Shown here: positions 54,210 through 63,900 of the stretch, piece after piece | How positions within the stretch are numbered: the first letter of the stretch is position 1 | Layout: each line of letters begins with the position of its first letter | From: Coprobacter secundus | GTDB lineage: Bacteria; Bacteroidota; Bacteroidia; Bacteroidales; Coprobacteraceae | DNA length: 64,000 bases | Direction: 5' to 3' | NCBI GenBank assembly: GCA_000803105.1 | Contig: JTDA01000006.1 | Span: forward strand, 62,001 to 126,000 | Notes under the pieces: model-generated | The model's input: the letters and a program-made list of their open reading frames with translations, nothing else | The model's database searches: none | What the model was told of the DNA's origin: nothing | Made by a program: the position numbers and the translations under genes

Positions 54210-54881
54210 TCAGTATATTCTTGGTCCGAAAATATAGCTACCGACACGAATCATCGAACTTCCAGCTTTTATTGCAATCGGATAGTCCTCAGACATTCCC
54301 ATCGAAATCTCCTTAAAATATTCTATATTGGGAAAATAACTCATTTTTATCCGGTCAAAAAATTGCTTTAAAGTTTCAAATTCTTCACGTACCTCTGTTT
54401 CATCATCAGTAAAAGTTGCCATTCCCATTACTCCACAAATACGAATATAATCAAATTTTTTCCATTCTCCTCCTCTCAAAAATTCATCACATTCATCTAT
54501 GGAAAAACCGTATTTGGTTTCTTCCCGAGCAATATGGATTTGTAATAAACAATCGACAACCCGTCCGACTTTTACAGCAGCATTATTAACTTCTGCCAAT
54601 AACCTGGGAGAATCAATACTATGAATAAGCGAGATAAAAGGGACAATCATTTTTACCTTATTTCTCTGCAAATGTCCAATAAAATGCCATTCAATATCAT
54701 CCGGTAAAGCTGGATATTTTTGCAATAACTCCTGAACTTTATTTTCACCGAAAATTCTTTGACCTGCATCATAAGCTTCCTGAACAGCTTCTACGGTATG
54801 ATATTTAGATACAGCTACCAAACGAACGCCATCAGGTAATGACCCTTTTATCTTTTTTATATTTTCAGCTATTTGACTCAT
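54210..54881 (-). CDS. PLP homeostasis protein, YggS family
   Basis: A 223-residue alanine-racemase-N-fold protein that binds pyridoxal 5'-phosphate and buffers its level. The PLP lysine is K26 in VRLVAVSKYHTVEAV, followed by GENKVQELL, WHFIGHLQRNKV and the C-terminal SMGMSEDYPIAIKAGSSMIR. Length is normal and the protein has no racemase C-domain. It overlaps functionally with no neighbour; 5 bp separate it from DUF4494. Confidence 0.95.
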   Translation of the reverse strand: MSQIAENIKKIKGSLPDGVRLVAVSKYHTVEAVQEAYDAGQRIFGENKVQELLQKYPALPDDIEWHFIGHLQRNKVKMIVPFISLIHSIDSPRLLAEVNNAAVKVGRVVDCLLQIHIAREETKYGFSIDECDEFLRGGEWKKFDYIRICGVMGMATFTDDETEVREEFETLKQFFDRIKMSYFPNIEYFKEISMGMSEDYPIAIKAGSSMIRVGSYIFGPRIY

Positions 54882-54886
54882 ACATA

Positions 54887-55369
54887 TTATTCTTGCGGCG
54901 CTAAATCAGAATTTTCCGAGGGTTTTACAGGAGAACCTTCAGCTGCTGCATAAGGATAAATATCCATGATAGGGGTTTCGGTTACAGAAGCAACCTCAAA
55001 ATCAGCCATAGTGCCCTTCATTCCCTCCAACAAATTTTCTAATGCCCTTTGCAAATCTGAAGCTTGGGCCAACATATAGCTGGCTGTTCTCTTTTCTGCT
55101 CCACTTTTCTCATCAAGCGTTATAAAATTCACTTTACATTTATACCATTTATCTCCGGTCTCATCCATAAAAAGTTCACTAATATTTGCTCTCTTTATGT
55201 TTGCCACCGAAAAATCTCCCGAAATAAATGGAGTCATTTCTTTTATTATCCTTGCTTCAGCTTCAGTAAACGATAAAGCGTCCACCAAATAAGGCTCAGA
55301 AACTTTTTTCTGCATGCCATTCTCCATCATTTTATCGTACTTAACCTTGCATTCAAACCAATTACTCAT
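54887..55369 (-). CDS. DUF4494 family protein
   Basis: A 160-residue soluble protein with the features of DUF4494: MSNWFECKVKYDKMMENGMQ, VDALSFTEAEARIIKEM, and DKWYKCKVNFITLDEKSG. The family is small and limited to Bacteroidota; function unknown. It heads the DUF4494-yggS-DHOD-like unit behind a TACCTTTG promoter. In the 296-bp gap upstream (55370-55665) I see that promoter and nothing else. Confidence 0.85.
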   Translation of the reverse strand: MSNWFECKVKYDKMMENGMQKKVSEPYLVDALSFTEAEARIIKEMTPFISGDFSVANIKRANISELFMDETGDKWYKCKVNFITLDEKSGAEKRTASYMLAQASDLQRALENLLEGMKGTMADFEVASVTETPIMDIYPYAAAEGSPVKPSENSDLAPQE

Positions 55370-55488
55370 CTTTATTCTTTATTTCATTTTACTATATAGG
55401 ATTCTCCAGAACAGCTTAAACATTCATTTATAAGTATATAATAAAAAAATTTATTCATAAACTTATATTATACGACTTTAAGTTAAAA

Positions 55489-55496
55489 CAAAGGTA
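55489..55496 (-). promoter_or_regulatory. -7 promoter element for DUF4494-yggS-DHOD-like
   Basis: Reads TACCTTTG on the minus strand, perfect consensus, 119 bp upstream of the DUF4494 start. Confidence 0.5.
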
Positions 55497-55665
55497 TCTA
55501 TTTTTTTTAGTTTAGCATAAAACTCGAAACCTTATAGTAATAAAAATACTAAAATAGAATATATCCAATTACTCCACAATGCATTTTAGGGACATATATA
55601 AAAACAAGTATAATCAACGCATAACTATCAATTATACCTGCCTTCTAAAGTTTATCTTCAAGTAA

Positions 55666-56148
55666 TCAATATTCTATTTTATCTACCTTCTTATCCCACA
55701 TTTCAAACGCTTTAATTGCCTCTGTCCTCAACAAAGACTCCGACGGCAAATGCCGTTCTGATGGCTTCAGCTCCAACTCATCATAGATAAATGAATCATC
55801 GAAACCAATATTTTTTGCATCTACCTTATTATTAGCATAATATATCTTATCCAACCGAGACCAATAAATAGCCCCCAAACACATAGGGCAAGGCTCACAT
55901 GAAGTATAAATCTCACACCCACTCAAATTAAACGTACCTAACTTTCTTGCAGCTTCACGAATCGCACTGACTTCGGCATGCGCTGTCGGGTCATTTGATG
56001 CAGTCACCCGGTTAGCACCTCGGGCTATAATTTCATTGTCTTTCACTATGACAGCACCAAAAGGTCCTCCCCCATTTTTCACATTCTCAATAGAGATAGC
56101 GATCGCTTCTCTCATAAAATCATCTTTTTTCATCATAGTAGTATACAT
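55666..56148 (-). CDS. Nucleoside/guanine deaminase, cytidine-deaminase fold
   Basis: A 160-residue zinc deaminase. The zinc site is H57-A-E59 (PTAHAEVSAI) and C87/C90 (TSCEPCPMCLGA), with E59 as proton shuttle. The C-terminal part (YYANNKVDAKNIGFDDSFIYDEL) is like GuaD-type guanine deaminases rather than TadA, so guanine to xanthine is the likely reaction. Met5, Met6 and Met12 are possible alternative starts. It stands alone. Confidence 0.87.
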   Translation of the reverse strand: MYTTMMKKDDFMREAIAISIENVKNGGGPFGAVIVKDNEIIARGANRVTASNDPTAHAEVSAIREAARKLGTFNLSGCEIYTSCEPCPMCLGAIYWSRLDKIYYANNKVDAKNIGFDDSFIYDELELKPSERHLPSESLLRTEAIKAFEMWDKKVDKIEY

Positions 56149-56274
56149 TTAGATAAAAGAAACTAAACCGATTTACTCATTACAAAAAACTGCAAAATAC
56201 CCATCTTGTTTAGAGTTTACTTAAATTTTATCTATATATAACGTTATATCTTGTAAACAAATAGTTATTAAAAA

Positions 56275-56883
56275 TCAAAACGCTTCCTTCAATTTCTTAT
56301 TTATCATTTCTATATAATCAAGTAATTCAGTACGTCCTACTTTCTTTTCCGAAGAAGTTGCAAATATTGGAGGTAATTCCTCCCAAGTTTCCATCATTCG
56401 TTCCTTATATACTGTTATATTTTCCTTCAATCGAACCGGGCCTAATTTATCTATTTTAGTAAATACCATACAAAAAGGGACTCCATTTTCTCCCAGCCAT
56501 TGCATAAATTCCATATCTATTTTCTGAGGTTCATGACGGCAATCTATCAAAACAAACAAACAAGTCATTTGCTCACGGTTCATAATATAAGCATCAATTA
56601 TCTTTCTTATCTTCTCACGACCTTCTTTTCCTCGTTGAGCATAACCATAACCCGGCAAATCAACCAAATACCACTCTTTATTAATTATAAAATGATTTAT
56701 CAACTGTGTCTTCCCCGGCATGGACGATGTATCAGCCAATCCTTTATGATTGGTCAACATATTAATAAGCGATGATTTCCCAACATTAGAACGACCAATA
56801 AAAGCATATTCAGGCAATCCTGTATCAGGACACTTATTAACATCTGTATTGCTTATTACAAATTGTGCATTTTTAATTTCCAT
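56275..56883 (-). CDS. engB: Ribosome biogenesis GTP-binding protein EngB/YsxC
   Basis: A 202-residue TrmE-Era-EngA-EngB-Septin family GTPase needed for 50S subunit assembly. G1 is GRSNVGKS (residues 30-37), G2 region SSMPGKTQLINHF, G3 VDLPGYGYAQRG, G4 FTKIDKLG, and G5 ATSSEKKVG. All nucleotide-binding motifs are intact. It is divergently transcribed from fbp, each with its own TAnnTTTG element. Confidence 0.96.
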   Translation of the reverse strand: MEIKNAQFVISNTDVNKCPDTGLPEYAFIGRSNVGKSSLINMLTNHKGLADTSSMPGKTQLINHFIINKEWYLVDLPGYGYAQRGKEGREKIRKIIDAYIMNREQMTCLFVLIDCRHEPQKIDMEFMQWLGENGVPFCMVFTKIDKLGPVRLKENITVYKERMMETWEELPPIFATSSEKKVGRTELLDYIEMINKKLKEAF

Positions 56884-56906
56884 ATCGTTTTCATAGTTGT
56901 TTCATG

Positions 56907-56914
56907 CAAATATA
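56907..56914 (-). promoter_or_regulatory. -7 promoter element of engB
   Basis: Reads TATATTTG followed by CA on the minus strand, 23 bp before the engB start. Confidence 0.6.
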
Positions 56915-56957
56915 AAGGATTAACACCACATAATCCTGACATTTCAAAAAAAAAGGT

Positions 56958-56965
56958 TATTTTTG
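56958..56965 (+). promoter_or_regulatory. -7 promoter element of fbp
   Basis: TATTTTTG, perfect TAnnTTTG, 22 bp before the fbp start; back to back with the engB element in a 104-bp gap. Confidence 0.55.
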
Positions 56966-56987
56966 AAGATTGAAATGACTTATAACT

Positions 56988-58979
56988 ATGACTAAATCAA
57001 ATACAATATCAACCGAGGAAATCCTATCCGACTTACGATATTTGCAGCTGCTATCCAATAACTTTCCAACCATCTCGGATGCATGTACCGAAATAATCAA
57101 TTTGGAAGCTATTCTTAATTTGCCCAAAGGCACAGAACATTTCCTCACTGATATACACGGTGAATATGAGGCATTTTTGCATGTACTTAAGAATGCATCA
57201 GGGACTGTACGACGCAAAGTAGATGAGATCTTCGGCCAAACTTTACGTGAAAATGAAAAAAAAGAACTCTGTACATTGATATATTATCCTGAACAAAAAC
57301 TTGAACTTGTAAAATCGGAAGAGAATGACTTGGATGACTGGTACTTGATTACATTACATCAACTCATAAAAGTTTGTCAAAATGTCTCTTCCAAGTATAC
57401 AAGGTCAAAAGTTAGAAAAGCCTTACCAACAGAATTTTCCTATATTTTGCAGGAATTGTTACATGAGTCCCAAATAGATCCCAATAAACAAGCTTATTTT
57501 AATGTCATTATTTCCACAATCATAACAACCGGACGGGCCGATCATTTTATCATTGCCATGTGCAATTTAATACAAAGACTGACTATCGATACATTACACG
57601 TCGTTGGCGATATCTATGACCGAGGACCTGGAGCACACATTATCATGGATACTCTATGTAACTACCACAACTTCGATATACAATGGGGTAACCACGATAT
57701 TTTATGGATGGGAGCTGCTGCTGGTAATACAGCATGCATGGCCAACGTACTCCGTATTGCACTAAGATATGCTAATTTAGGTACAATCGAAGATGGATAT
57801 GGTATCAATTTGCTACCTTTAGCAACTTTCGCAATGGAGAGATATAAAGATGATCCCTGTAACGTTTTCATGCCTAAGATAAACGATGCCACAGTGCATA
57901 ATGAAAAAACGATTCGGCTCATTGCTCAAATGCATAAAGCAATAACCATAATCCAGTTTAAACTTGAAGCACAAATCATTTTGAATCATCCCGAATTCAA
58001 AATGGCTGACCGTTTATTATTAAATAAGATAAATTATGAAAAAGGGACTATATTGTTAGAAGGGAAAGAATATCCATTAAAAGACGTATCCTTTCCGACA
58101 ATAGATCCTCAAAACCCATTTTCTTTGACTGAAGACGAAGAAGATCTTATTTGCAAACTTCGGCACTCATTTGTCAATAGTGAAAAATTGCGCAAACATA
58201 TAAGATGTCTATACGCTCACGGTGGTATATATCTCGTACGAAATTCCAATTTATTATTTCATGCCTCCATTCCCCTAAATGCCGATGGTACATTTAAAGA
58301 GGTAGAAATCAGAGGGAAAAAATATAAAGGAAAATCTCTCCTTGACAAAGTAGACCAACTGATACGAACCGCTTATTTCGATGATGAAGACTCTATCGAC
58401 CGCAATTATGCTTTGGATTATACCTGGTACTTATGGTGTGGAGAAGATTCGCCCTCATTCGACAAAGATAAAATGACAACATTTGAACGTTATTTTATTG
58501 AAGACAAATCTCTGTCTAAAGAAAAAAAAGGATACTATTATGAGCTCCGGAATGAAGAATCTGTATGTGATATGATTCTGAATGAATTCGGCATCAATGA
58601 TAAACACTCCCATATCATCAATGGACATATTCCTGTAAAAACAATAAAAGGAGAGAAACCCGTAAAAGCAGGGGGAAAGCTTCTTGTCATCGATGGAGGT
58701 TTTTCCAAAGCATATCAATCTGAAACCGGAATAGCCGGATACACTCTTATTTATCATTCCAGAGGATTACAACTGGCTCAACATGAGCCATTCCAGTCTA
58801 CACAAAAGGCAATCAAAGAAGGGATAGACATCATATCTACCAGCTTCATTCTTGAATTCAGTTCCCAACGAATGATGGTAAGAGATACAGATATAGGAAA
58901 AGAGCTAATAACTCAAATACAAGACTTAAAAAAATTATTAGTTGCATATCGCAACGGTTACATCAAAGAAAAATCGTAA
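56988..58979 (+). CDS. fbp: Class 3 fructose-1,6-bisphosphatase
   Basis: A 663-residue enzyme of the calcineurin-like class 3 (Firmicutes-type) FBPase family, removing the C1 phosphate of fructose-1,6-bisphosphate in gluconeogenesis. Metal motifs: FLTDIHGEYEAFLHVL, VVGDIYDRGPGAHIIMD, IQWGNHDILWMGAAAG, IINGHIPVKTIKGEKPVKAGG and LLVIDGGFSKAYQ. Length is typical. recR starts 13 bp after its stop. Confidence 0.96.
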   Translation: MTKSNTISTEEILSDLRYLQLLSNNFPTISDACTEIINLEAILNLPKGTEHFLTDIHGEYEAFLHVLKNASGTVRRKVDEIFGQTLRENEKKELCTLIYYPEQKLELVKSEENDLDDWYLITLHQLIKVCQNVSSKYTRSKVRKALPTEFSYILQELLHESQIDPNKQAYFNVIISTIITTGRADHFIIAMCNLIQRLTIDTLHVVGDIYDRGPGAHIIMDTLCNYHNFDIQWGNHDILWMGAAAGNTACMANVLRIALRYANLGTIEDGYGINLLPLATFAMERYKDDPCNVFMPKINDATVHNEKTIRLIAQMHKAITIIQFKLEAQIILNHPEFKMADRLLLNKINYEKGTILLEGKEYPLKDVSFPTIDPQNPFSLTEDEEDLICKLRHSFVNSEKLRKHIRCLYAHGGIYLVRNSNLLFHASIPLNADGTFKEVEIRGKKYKGKSLLDKVDQLIRTAYFDDEDSIDRNYALDYTWYLWCGEDSPSFDKDKMTTFERYFIEDKSLSKEKKGYYYELRNEESVCDMILNEFGINDKHSHIINGHIPVKTIKGEKPVKAGGKLLVIDGGFSKAYQSETGIAGYTLIYHSRGLQLAQHEPFQSTQKAIKEGIDIISTSFILEFSSQRMMVRDTDIGKELITQIQDLKKLLVAYRNGYIKEKS

Positions 58980-58992
58980 ATTAAAAACTAAA

Positions 58993-59616
58993 ATGAGCCA
59001 GCCTTTCTCTTCTGCTTTACTTGAAAATGCTGTAAATGAATTTGCCAAACTTCCCGGTATTGGACGAAAAACAGCATTGCGTCTAGTATTGCACTTGTTA
59101 CGTCAAGAAGAAGAATCTGTAGAAACATTCGGAAATACAATAATACAACTCCGTAAAGAAATAAAATACTGTCAGATATGTCATAATATATCAGATAGTG
59201 ATATATGTGCTCTGTGTAATGATGCAACTCGAGATGACAGTACAATTTGTGTTGTCGAAAATATCAAAGAAGTAATGGTTGTTGAAAATACCAGACAATT
59301 TAGAGGCAGATACCATGTTCTTGGAGGTGTAATATCTCCTATGGACGGAGTAGGTCCCTCTGATCTTGAAATAGATTCTTTAGTAGCCCGAGTAGCTGCC
59401 GGAGGAATAAAAGAAGTTATCCTTGCACTAAGTGCAACTATGGAAGGAGACACTACTAATTTTTATATATTTCGGAAATTGGTCCCTTATGATATAAAAA
59501 TATCTATCATCGCTCGAGGAGTTTCCGTTGGTGATGAATTGGAATATACAGATGAGGTAACTTTAGGGCGTTCTATTGTAAATCGGCTTCCTTTCAATGA
59601 AACATTTAAAAGTTAA
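58993..59616 (+). CDS. recR: Recombination mediator protein RecR
   Basis: A 207-residue protein of the RecFOR pathway. The start is placed at MSQPFSSALLENAVNEFAKL (58993), which gives the usual N-terminus; a frame from 58942 would overlap fbp. Domains: helix-hairpin-helix (FAKLPGIGRKTALRLVLHLL), the four-cysteine zinc finger (CQICHNISDSDICALC) and the TOPRIM domain (ICVVENIKEVMVVENT, YHVLGGVISPMDGVGPSDL). Confidence 0.96.
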   Translation: MSQPFSSALLENAVNEFAKLPGIGRKTALRLVLHLLRQEEESVETFGNTIIQLRKEIKYCQICHNISDSDICALCNDATRDDSTICVVENIKEVMVVENTRQFRGRYHVLGGVISPMDGVGPSDLEIDSLVARVAAGGIKEVILALSATMEGDTTNFYIFRKLVPYDIKISIIARGVSVGDELEYTDEVTLGRSIVNRLPFNETFKS

Positions 59617-59640
59617 CAATTGATAAAGCATTAAACATCA

Positions 59641-60198
59641 ATGAAATACCTTTCCGGAACAAATATTCACTTAAGAGCTTTGGAGCCAGAGGACCTCGAT
59701 ATTCTTTACCACAGTGAAAATGATTCTTCTCTCTGGCAATATGGCAGCACATTAGTGCCCTATTCCCGATTTACTTTACGTGAATATTTACAAAACGGAC
59801 AAAATGATATATATCAAACCCGCCAACTCAGACTCATGATTACATGTAACAAAGATAAAAAAACTGTTGGGACAATAGACCTTTTTGACTTTGATCCTCA
59901 CCACCGCAGGGCTGCAATCGGAATTCTTATTTTTCCTGGGGAGCAAAATAAAGGATTCGGGACTGAAGCACTTAATCTTCTTTCTGAATATACTTTTGAA
60001 TTTCTTCATTTGCACCAGCTATATGCCCATATTCCCCAAAACAACACATACAGCCTCAAACTATTTTCCCATTGTGGATTTACTCAATGCGGATATCTAC
60101 ATGAATGGATTCAAAAAAATGCATTCCAATATGAGGATGTCATTCTAATGCAAAAAATTGAACCCCAAATCTCAATTAATTCAAATAAGGGAGCTTAG
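59641..60198 (+). CDS. GNAT acetyltransferase, RimJ/RimL-like
   Basis: A 185-residue acetyltransferase: starts TNIHLRALEPEDLDILYHSEND, has IGILIFPGEQNKGFGTEALNLLSEY with the acetyl-CoA loop, and ends LFSHCGFTQCGYLHEWI. RimL-like members acetylate ribosomal protein N-termini, spermidine or small molecules; substrate here unknown. 24 bp after recR; its 3' end overlaps the converging yqgE by 23 bp. Confidence 0.88.
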   Translation: MKYLSGTNIHLRALEPEDLDILYHSENDSSLWQYGSTLVPYSRFTLREYLQNGQNDIYQTRQLRLMITCNKDKKTVGTIDLFDFDPHHRRAAIGILIFPGEQNKGFGTEALNLLSEYTFEFLHLHQLYAHIPQNNTYSLKLFSHCGFTQCGYLHEWIQKNAFQYEDVILMQKIEPQISINSNKGA

Positions 60199-60772
60199 GA
60201 TAATTGAGCCATGTCCGATATTCATCCCCCAAACCTTCAACAGCCATCCGCCAAAACAAATCCCCCTCTTGAGAGATACATTGCTCAACAAAATAATTAT
60301 TGTTTACAGCCCATACACGCTCTTCTATTTCTTCTGAAAGCTGACCGGAAGACCAGCCACTATAACCAATAAAAAATTTAATGTTATGCTCTATATTATT
60401 ACCACTTCTCAAATAAGAAACTATAACATCAAAGTCACCTCCGATATAAAGACCTTTTCCAACTTCTATTGCATTAGGAACCAAATGCCCTAATGTATGT
60501 AAATAATATAATCTGTCTCCCGACATAGGCCCCCCGCAAAAGACTGGTATTTCAGTTAATTCTTCCAATCCTTCAACCAGACGATTTAAAACAAGTCCCG
60601 AGGGCTTATTCAAAACGAGTCCCATTGTACCTTCAGCATTATGCTCAATCAGAAATATAACCGAACGTTGAAAGTACGAATCCGTCAATAACGGTTCAGA
60701 CACCAACAAACATCCCCGCGCAGGCTTTATACTGCTACAAGGTGTCCTAAATAATCCGGACTCTAACTTCAT
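60176..60772 (-). CDS. YqgE/AlgH family protein (UPF0301)
   Basis: A 198-residue protein: SIKPARGCLLVSEPLLTDSYFQRSVIFLIEHNAEGTMGLVLNKP at the start is the family hallmark in long form, followed by VFCGGPMSGDRLYYLHT and KFFIGYSGWSSGQLSEEI. Function is not established in general; no catalytic residues are known. The gene converges on the GNAT gene with a 23-bp overlap of coding ends. The 215-bp gap to the GH2 gene holds a terminator. Confidence 0.92.
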   Translation of the reverse strand: MKLESGLFRTPCSSIKPARGCLLVSEPLLTDSYFQRSVIFLIEHNAEGTMGLVLNKPSGLVLNRLVEGLEELTEIPVFCGGPMSGDRLYYLHTLGHLVPNAIEVGKGLYIGGDFDVIVSYLRSGNNIEHNIKFFIGYSGWSSGQLSEEIEERVWAVNNNYFVEQCISQEGDLFWRMAVEGLGDEYRTWLNYPKLPYLN

Positions 60773-60909
60773 TTTTTATTTTGTATTGATTATGAAAATA
60801 AAAATACAAAATCGTTTTGATATTTACAATAGTTCCTATATTTTTTTCATTTTCTCATTTTTTTTATTTAAACAAATAAATATCAATATAACACTCACTA
60901 AAATACAAA

Positions 60910-60930
60910 GAGGAAGACAAAATCTTCCTC
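60910..60930 (-). terminator. Terminator after the GH2 gene
   Basis: GAGGAAGA (60910-60917) pairs with TCTTCCTC (60923-60930), loop 5 nt; on the minus strand it runs into TTTGTATTTT, 58 bp after the GH2 stop. Confidence 0.75.
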
Positions 60931-60987
60931 TCATATATCTAAAAGGCTATTTTTAAAATCTGAGCTTTCTATCTGGGTTATATTTTT

Positions 60988-63900
60988 TCAATCATTAATT
61001 ACAGGACAAAGACTAAAGCTGAAAGACATTGGTTTTGCAAAAAGAATATATTTTTCTAATGGAGGAGGGCCACAACTCCGATTTCCTATAGGATACGTCT
61101 TATAATCTATATTCCATGTAATATCGTCCATATGCTTCAACTGACTCTCATTCTCAGCCTCCGATAAGTTTTCAAGAGAATAGTGCATGGCACTCGATTG
61201 GATATAAGGCATACCTTCCGCAATAAGTCCCGTACCGCTATTATCCGACAATGATACCCAAGAACAACGATATTTATTGCCATTTTCCTGTGGATATACA
61301 TGATGAGTAAATTGTTCATCTACAGTTCCCCGATACAAACCTAGACGAGCTCCAGAATGTCTGTCATTATAAGAATCAAAAGGTCCATATCCATACCATG
61401 AAAAATTATCATATCCGGATTTTACAGTCATTGTATATCCTACACGTGCAAAACTTATAATGCTCTTATGAGGCTGTAAATCTGTACTGATTACCACTTT
61501 CCCAGATGAATAAATTGTATATTTTGTCGAATAATCAATATAAGCCTCATTCCCTACTTCTTGAGCACGATATTTAGTCAAAATAACAATCGAATCTCCA
61601 TTAATATTTTTCTGATTAAATGATTTCAACTTATGTTGGAGGCTATCCAATCCAGCTCGAACCCACTGACGGGATATTTCATTCCCTTCCGGTTTATATC
61701 CACCATCATTATGGGTTGGAGCACGCCAAAAACTGAGCCGGGGACCTTTCTCCAAAAACTCTTTCCCTGCAACAATCCAACTCCGAATCCATCCGGTTCT
61801 TGAATCAAATACAATATCTATATTAGCATTATAAATTCTTATTCCATTTTTATTTTTTTCGACAGACAATTTATCCCCCTCTGAAACTGTATTAATTGAT
61901 ACCATTTTTGCCTTTTGTAAGGTAAATTGTTCCCAAGCTATTTCAAACCCCTTGGATGCCCATAAAGTATTTTCTTTAAGACTAGCATTAACTTCTAATA
62001 TAACTTCCCCTTTCAACCCAGAATAATCTGCATCAATTCGGACTTTAGACACAGTCCCCGGAGCAGCATTGACACCTGTCAATACCCCTCTTTTTACGAC
62101 TTTTCCATTATCCATCAATTTCCACGAAAAATCAAAAGAAGAAAGCGATAAATAATTATATTCATTTTTAATAGCCAACACTCCATTGTTATACTCAAAA
62201 TTGATATGTTGATATATCTTCTTACACTCGTACAATGCCGGTTTTACTGTTCTATCTGCAAATACCAAACCATTTGTACCATTCATCGAAGAAAAATATT
62301 CTTTACCCGTCACGCTATCTTTCCGAATGACACTTTGATCTACCCAATCCCAAATATATCCACCGATTAAACGAGGATATTTTTTAACTGCATCCCAATA
62401 TTCGCGATGATTCCCCAAAGCATTCCCTTTGGCATGCGCATATTCACACATTAACACAGGACGGACTTCTGACTTTTGTGTTGCCAACTTTATAATTCCT
62501 TCTACTGAAGGGTACATTGTACTCACAACATCAACAGCCGGAGGCTCCGGCGGATTCACTGCCGGACGATTCGTTTTCATAAAATCAAGACCATAACCAT
62601 ATTGCCTAGAACCACCATTATGCATATATGCCTCAAAATGAATCATCCGAGTAGGGTCATAATCCTTAACCCATGATGCACGAGCTGCATTATTGTATCC
62701 CACACCAGATTCATTTCCCAATGACCAAAAAATAATTGATGGATGATTCTTGTCTCTTTTCACCATTCCGGAAACACGATCCAATTGAGCAAAAAGCCAC
62801 ATTTCATTATTTGATAATTCTGCATCTGTACCACAAGTTTCAACATTTGCCTCATCCATAACATATATTCCATATTCATCACAAAGGTCATAGAATACCG
62901 GATCTGCTGGATAATGAGATGTTCTCACTGAATTAAACCCAAACTGCTTCATTAACGTAACATCTTGTACCATCCTCTCATAAGGAACTGTTTTTCCAAA
63001 CCAAGCATCATGATCATGTCTATTCACACCATACAGATATTCCCGCTTCCCATTTATATATAACTCACTGTTTATAAATTCTATTTTACGAAAACCTATA
63101 CGAGAACTTCTTGATTCTACCGTATTCCCTTTATTATCCTTCAAAGTTAAAACCAGAGTATATAAATGGGGTGTTTCAGAAGACCACAACAACGGAGCTT
63201 TCACTTCTGTTTCTAAATATTTTGCTAATGAGAAATTTTTCTGATATTTTTCCGATATAATTTTCTCTACAGGCATTGACAAATCTACCCCATGGGCAAG
63301 CACCCGTTCTTTGGAATACAACCTAACCTCAAGTGCCCAATTTGATATATCAACAGGCTTTTTTCTCGCGATAAAAGGGCGTACTCGTAATTTAGCATCC
63401 TTATAATTTTTGTCCAAATCCGTTATTACCGCAAAATCTTGAATAAACACATCTGGACATGATTCAATATAAACATCTCTACATATGCCATGAAAACGCC
63501 AATGGTCCTGATCCTCTAAATAAGAACCATCGCTCCATCTCAAAACCTGAACAGCTATCTGATTTTCCCCGTCTTTTAAATAAGAAGTAATATCAAAAAC
63601 TGCAGGCAATGTACCTCCATCTTCATTATATCCAACTTTTACTCCATTTATATATAAGTAAAAAGCTCCTCTTACACCTGAAAAATGAATTAAAATATTC
63701 TGTCCAGTCCACGATAAGGGCACATTAAAAGTTTTTCTATATAAAGCGATATGATTATCTTTACGAGGAACAAAGGGTGGATTGACCGGACGGAATTCAT
63801 ATCCTTGACCACAATACACTTGTTCTCCATATCCTTGCATCTCCCAAGTCGAAGGAACAGGAATATTATCCCACGAAGTATCATCCAGCCCCTCACTCAT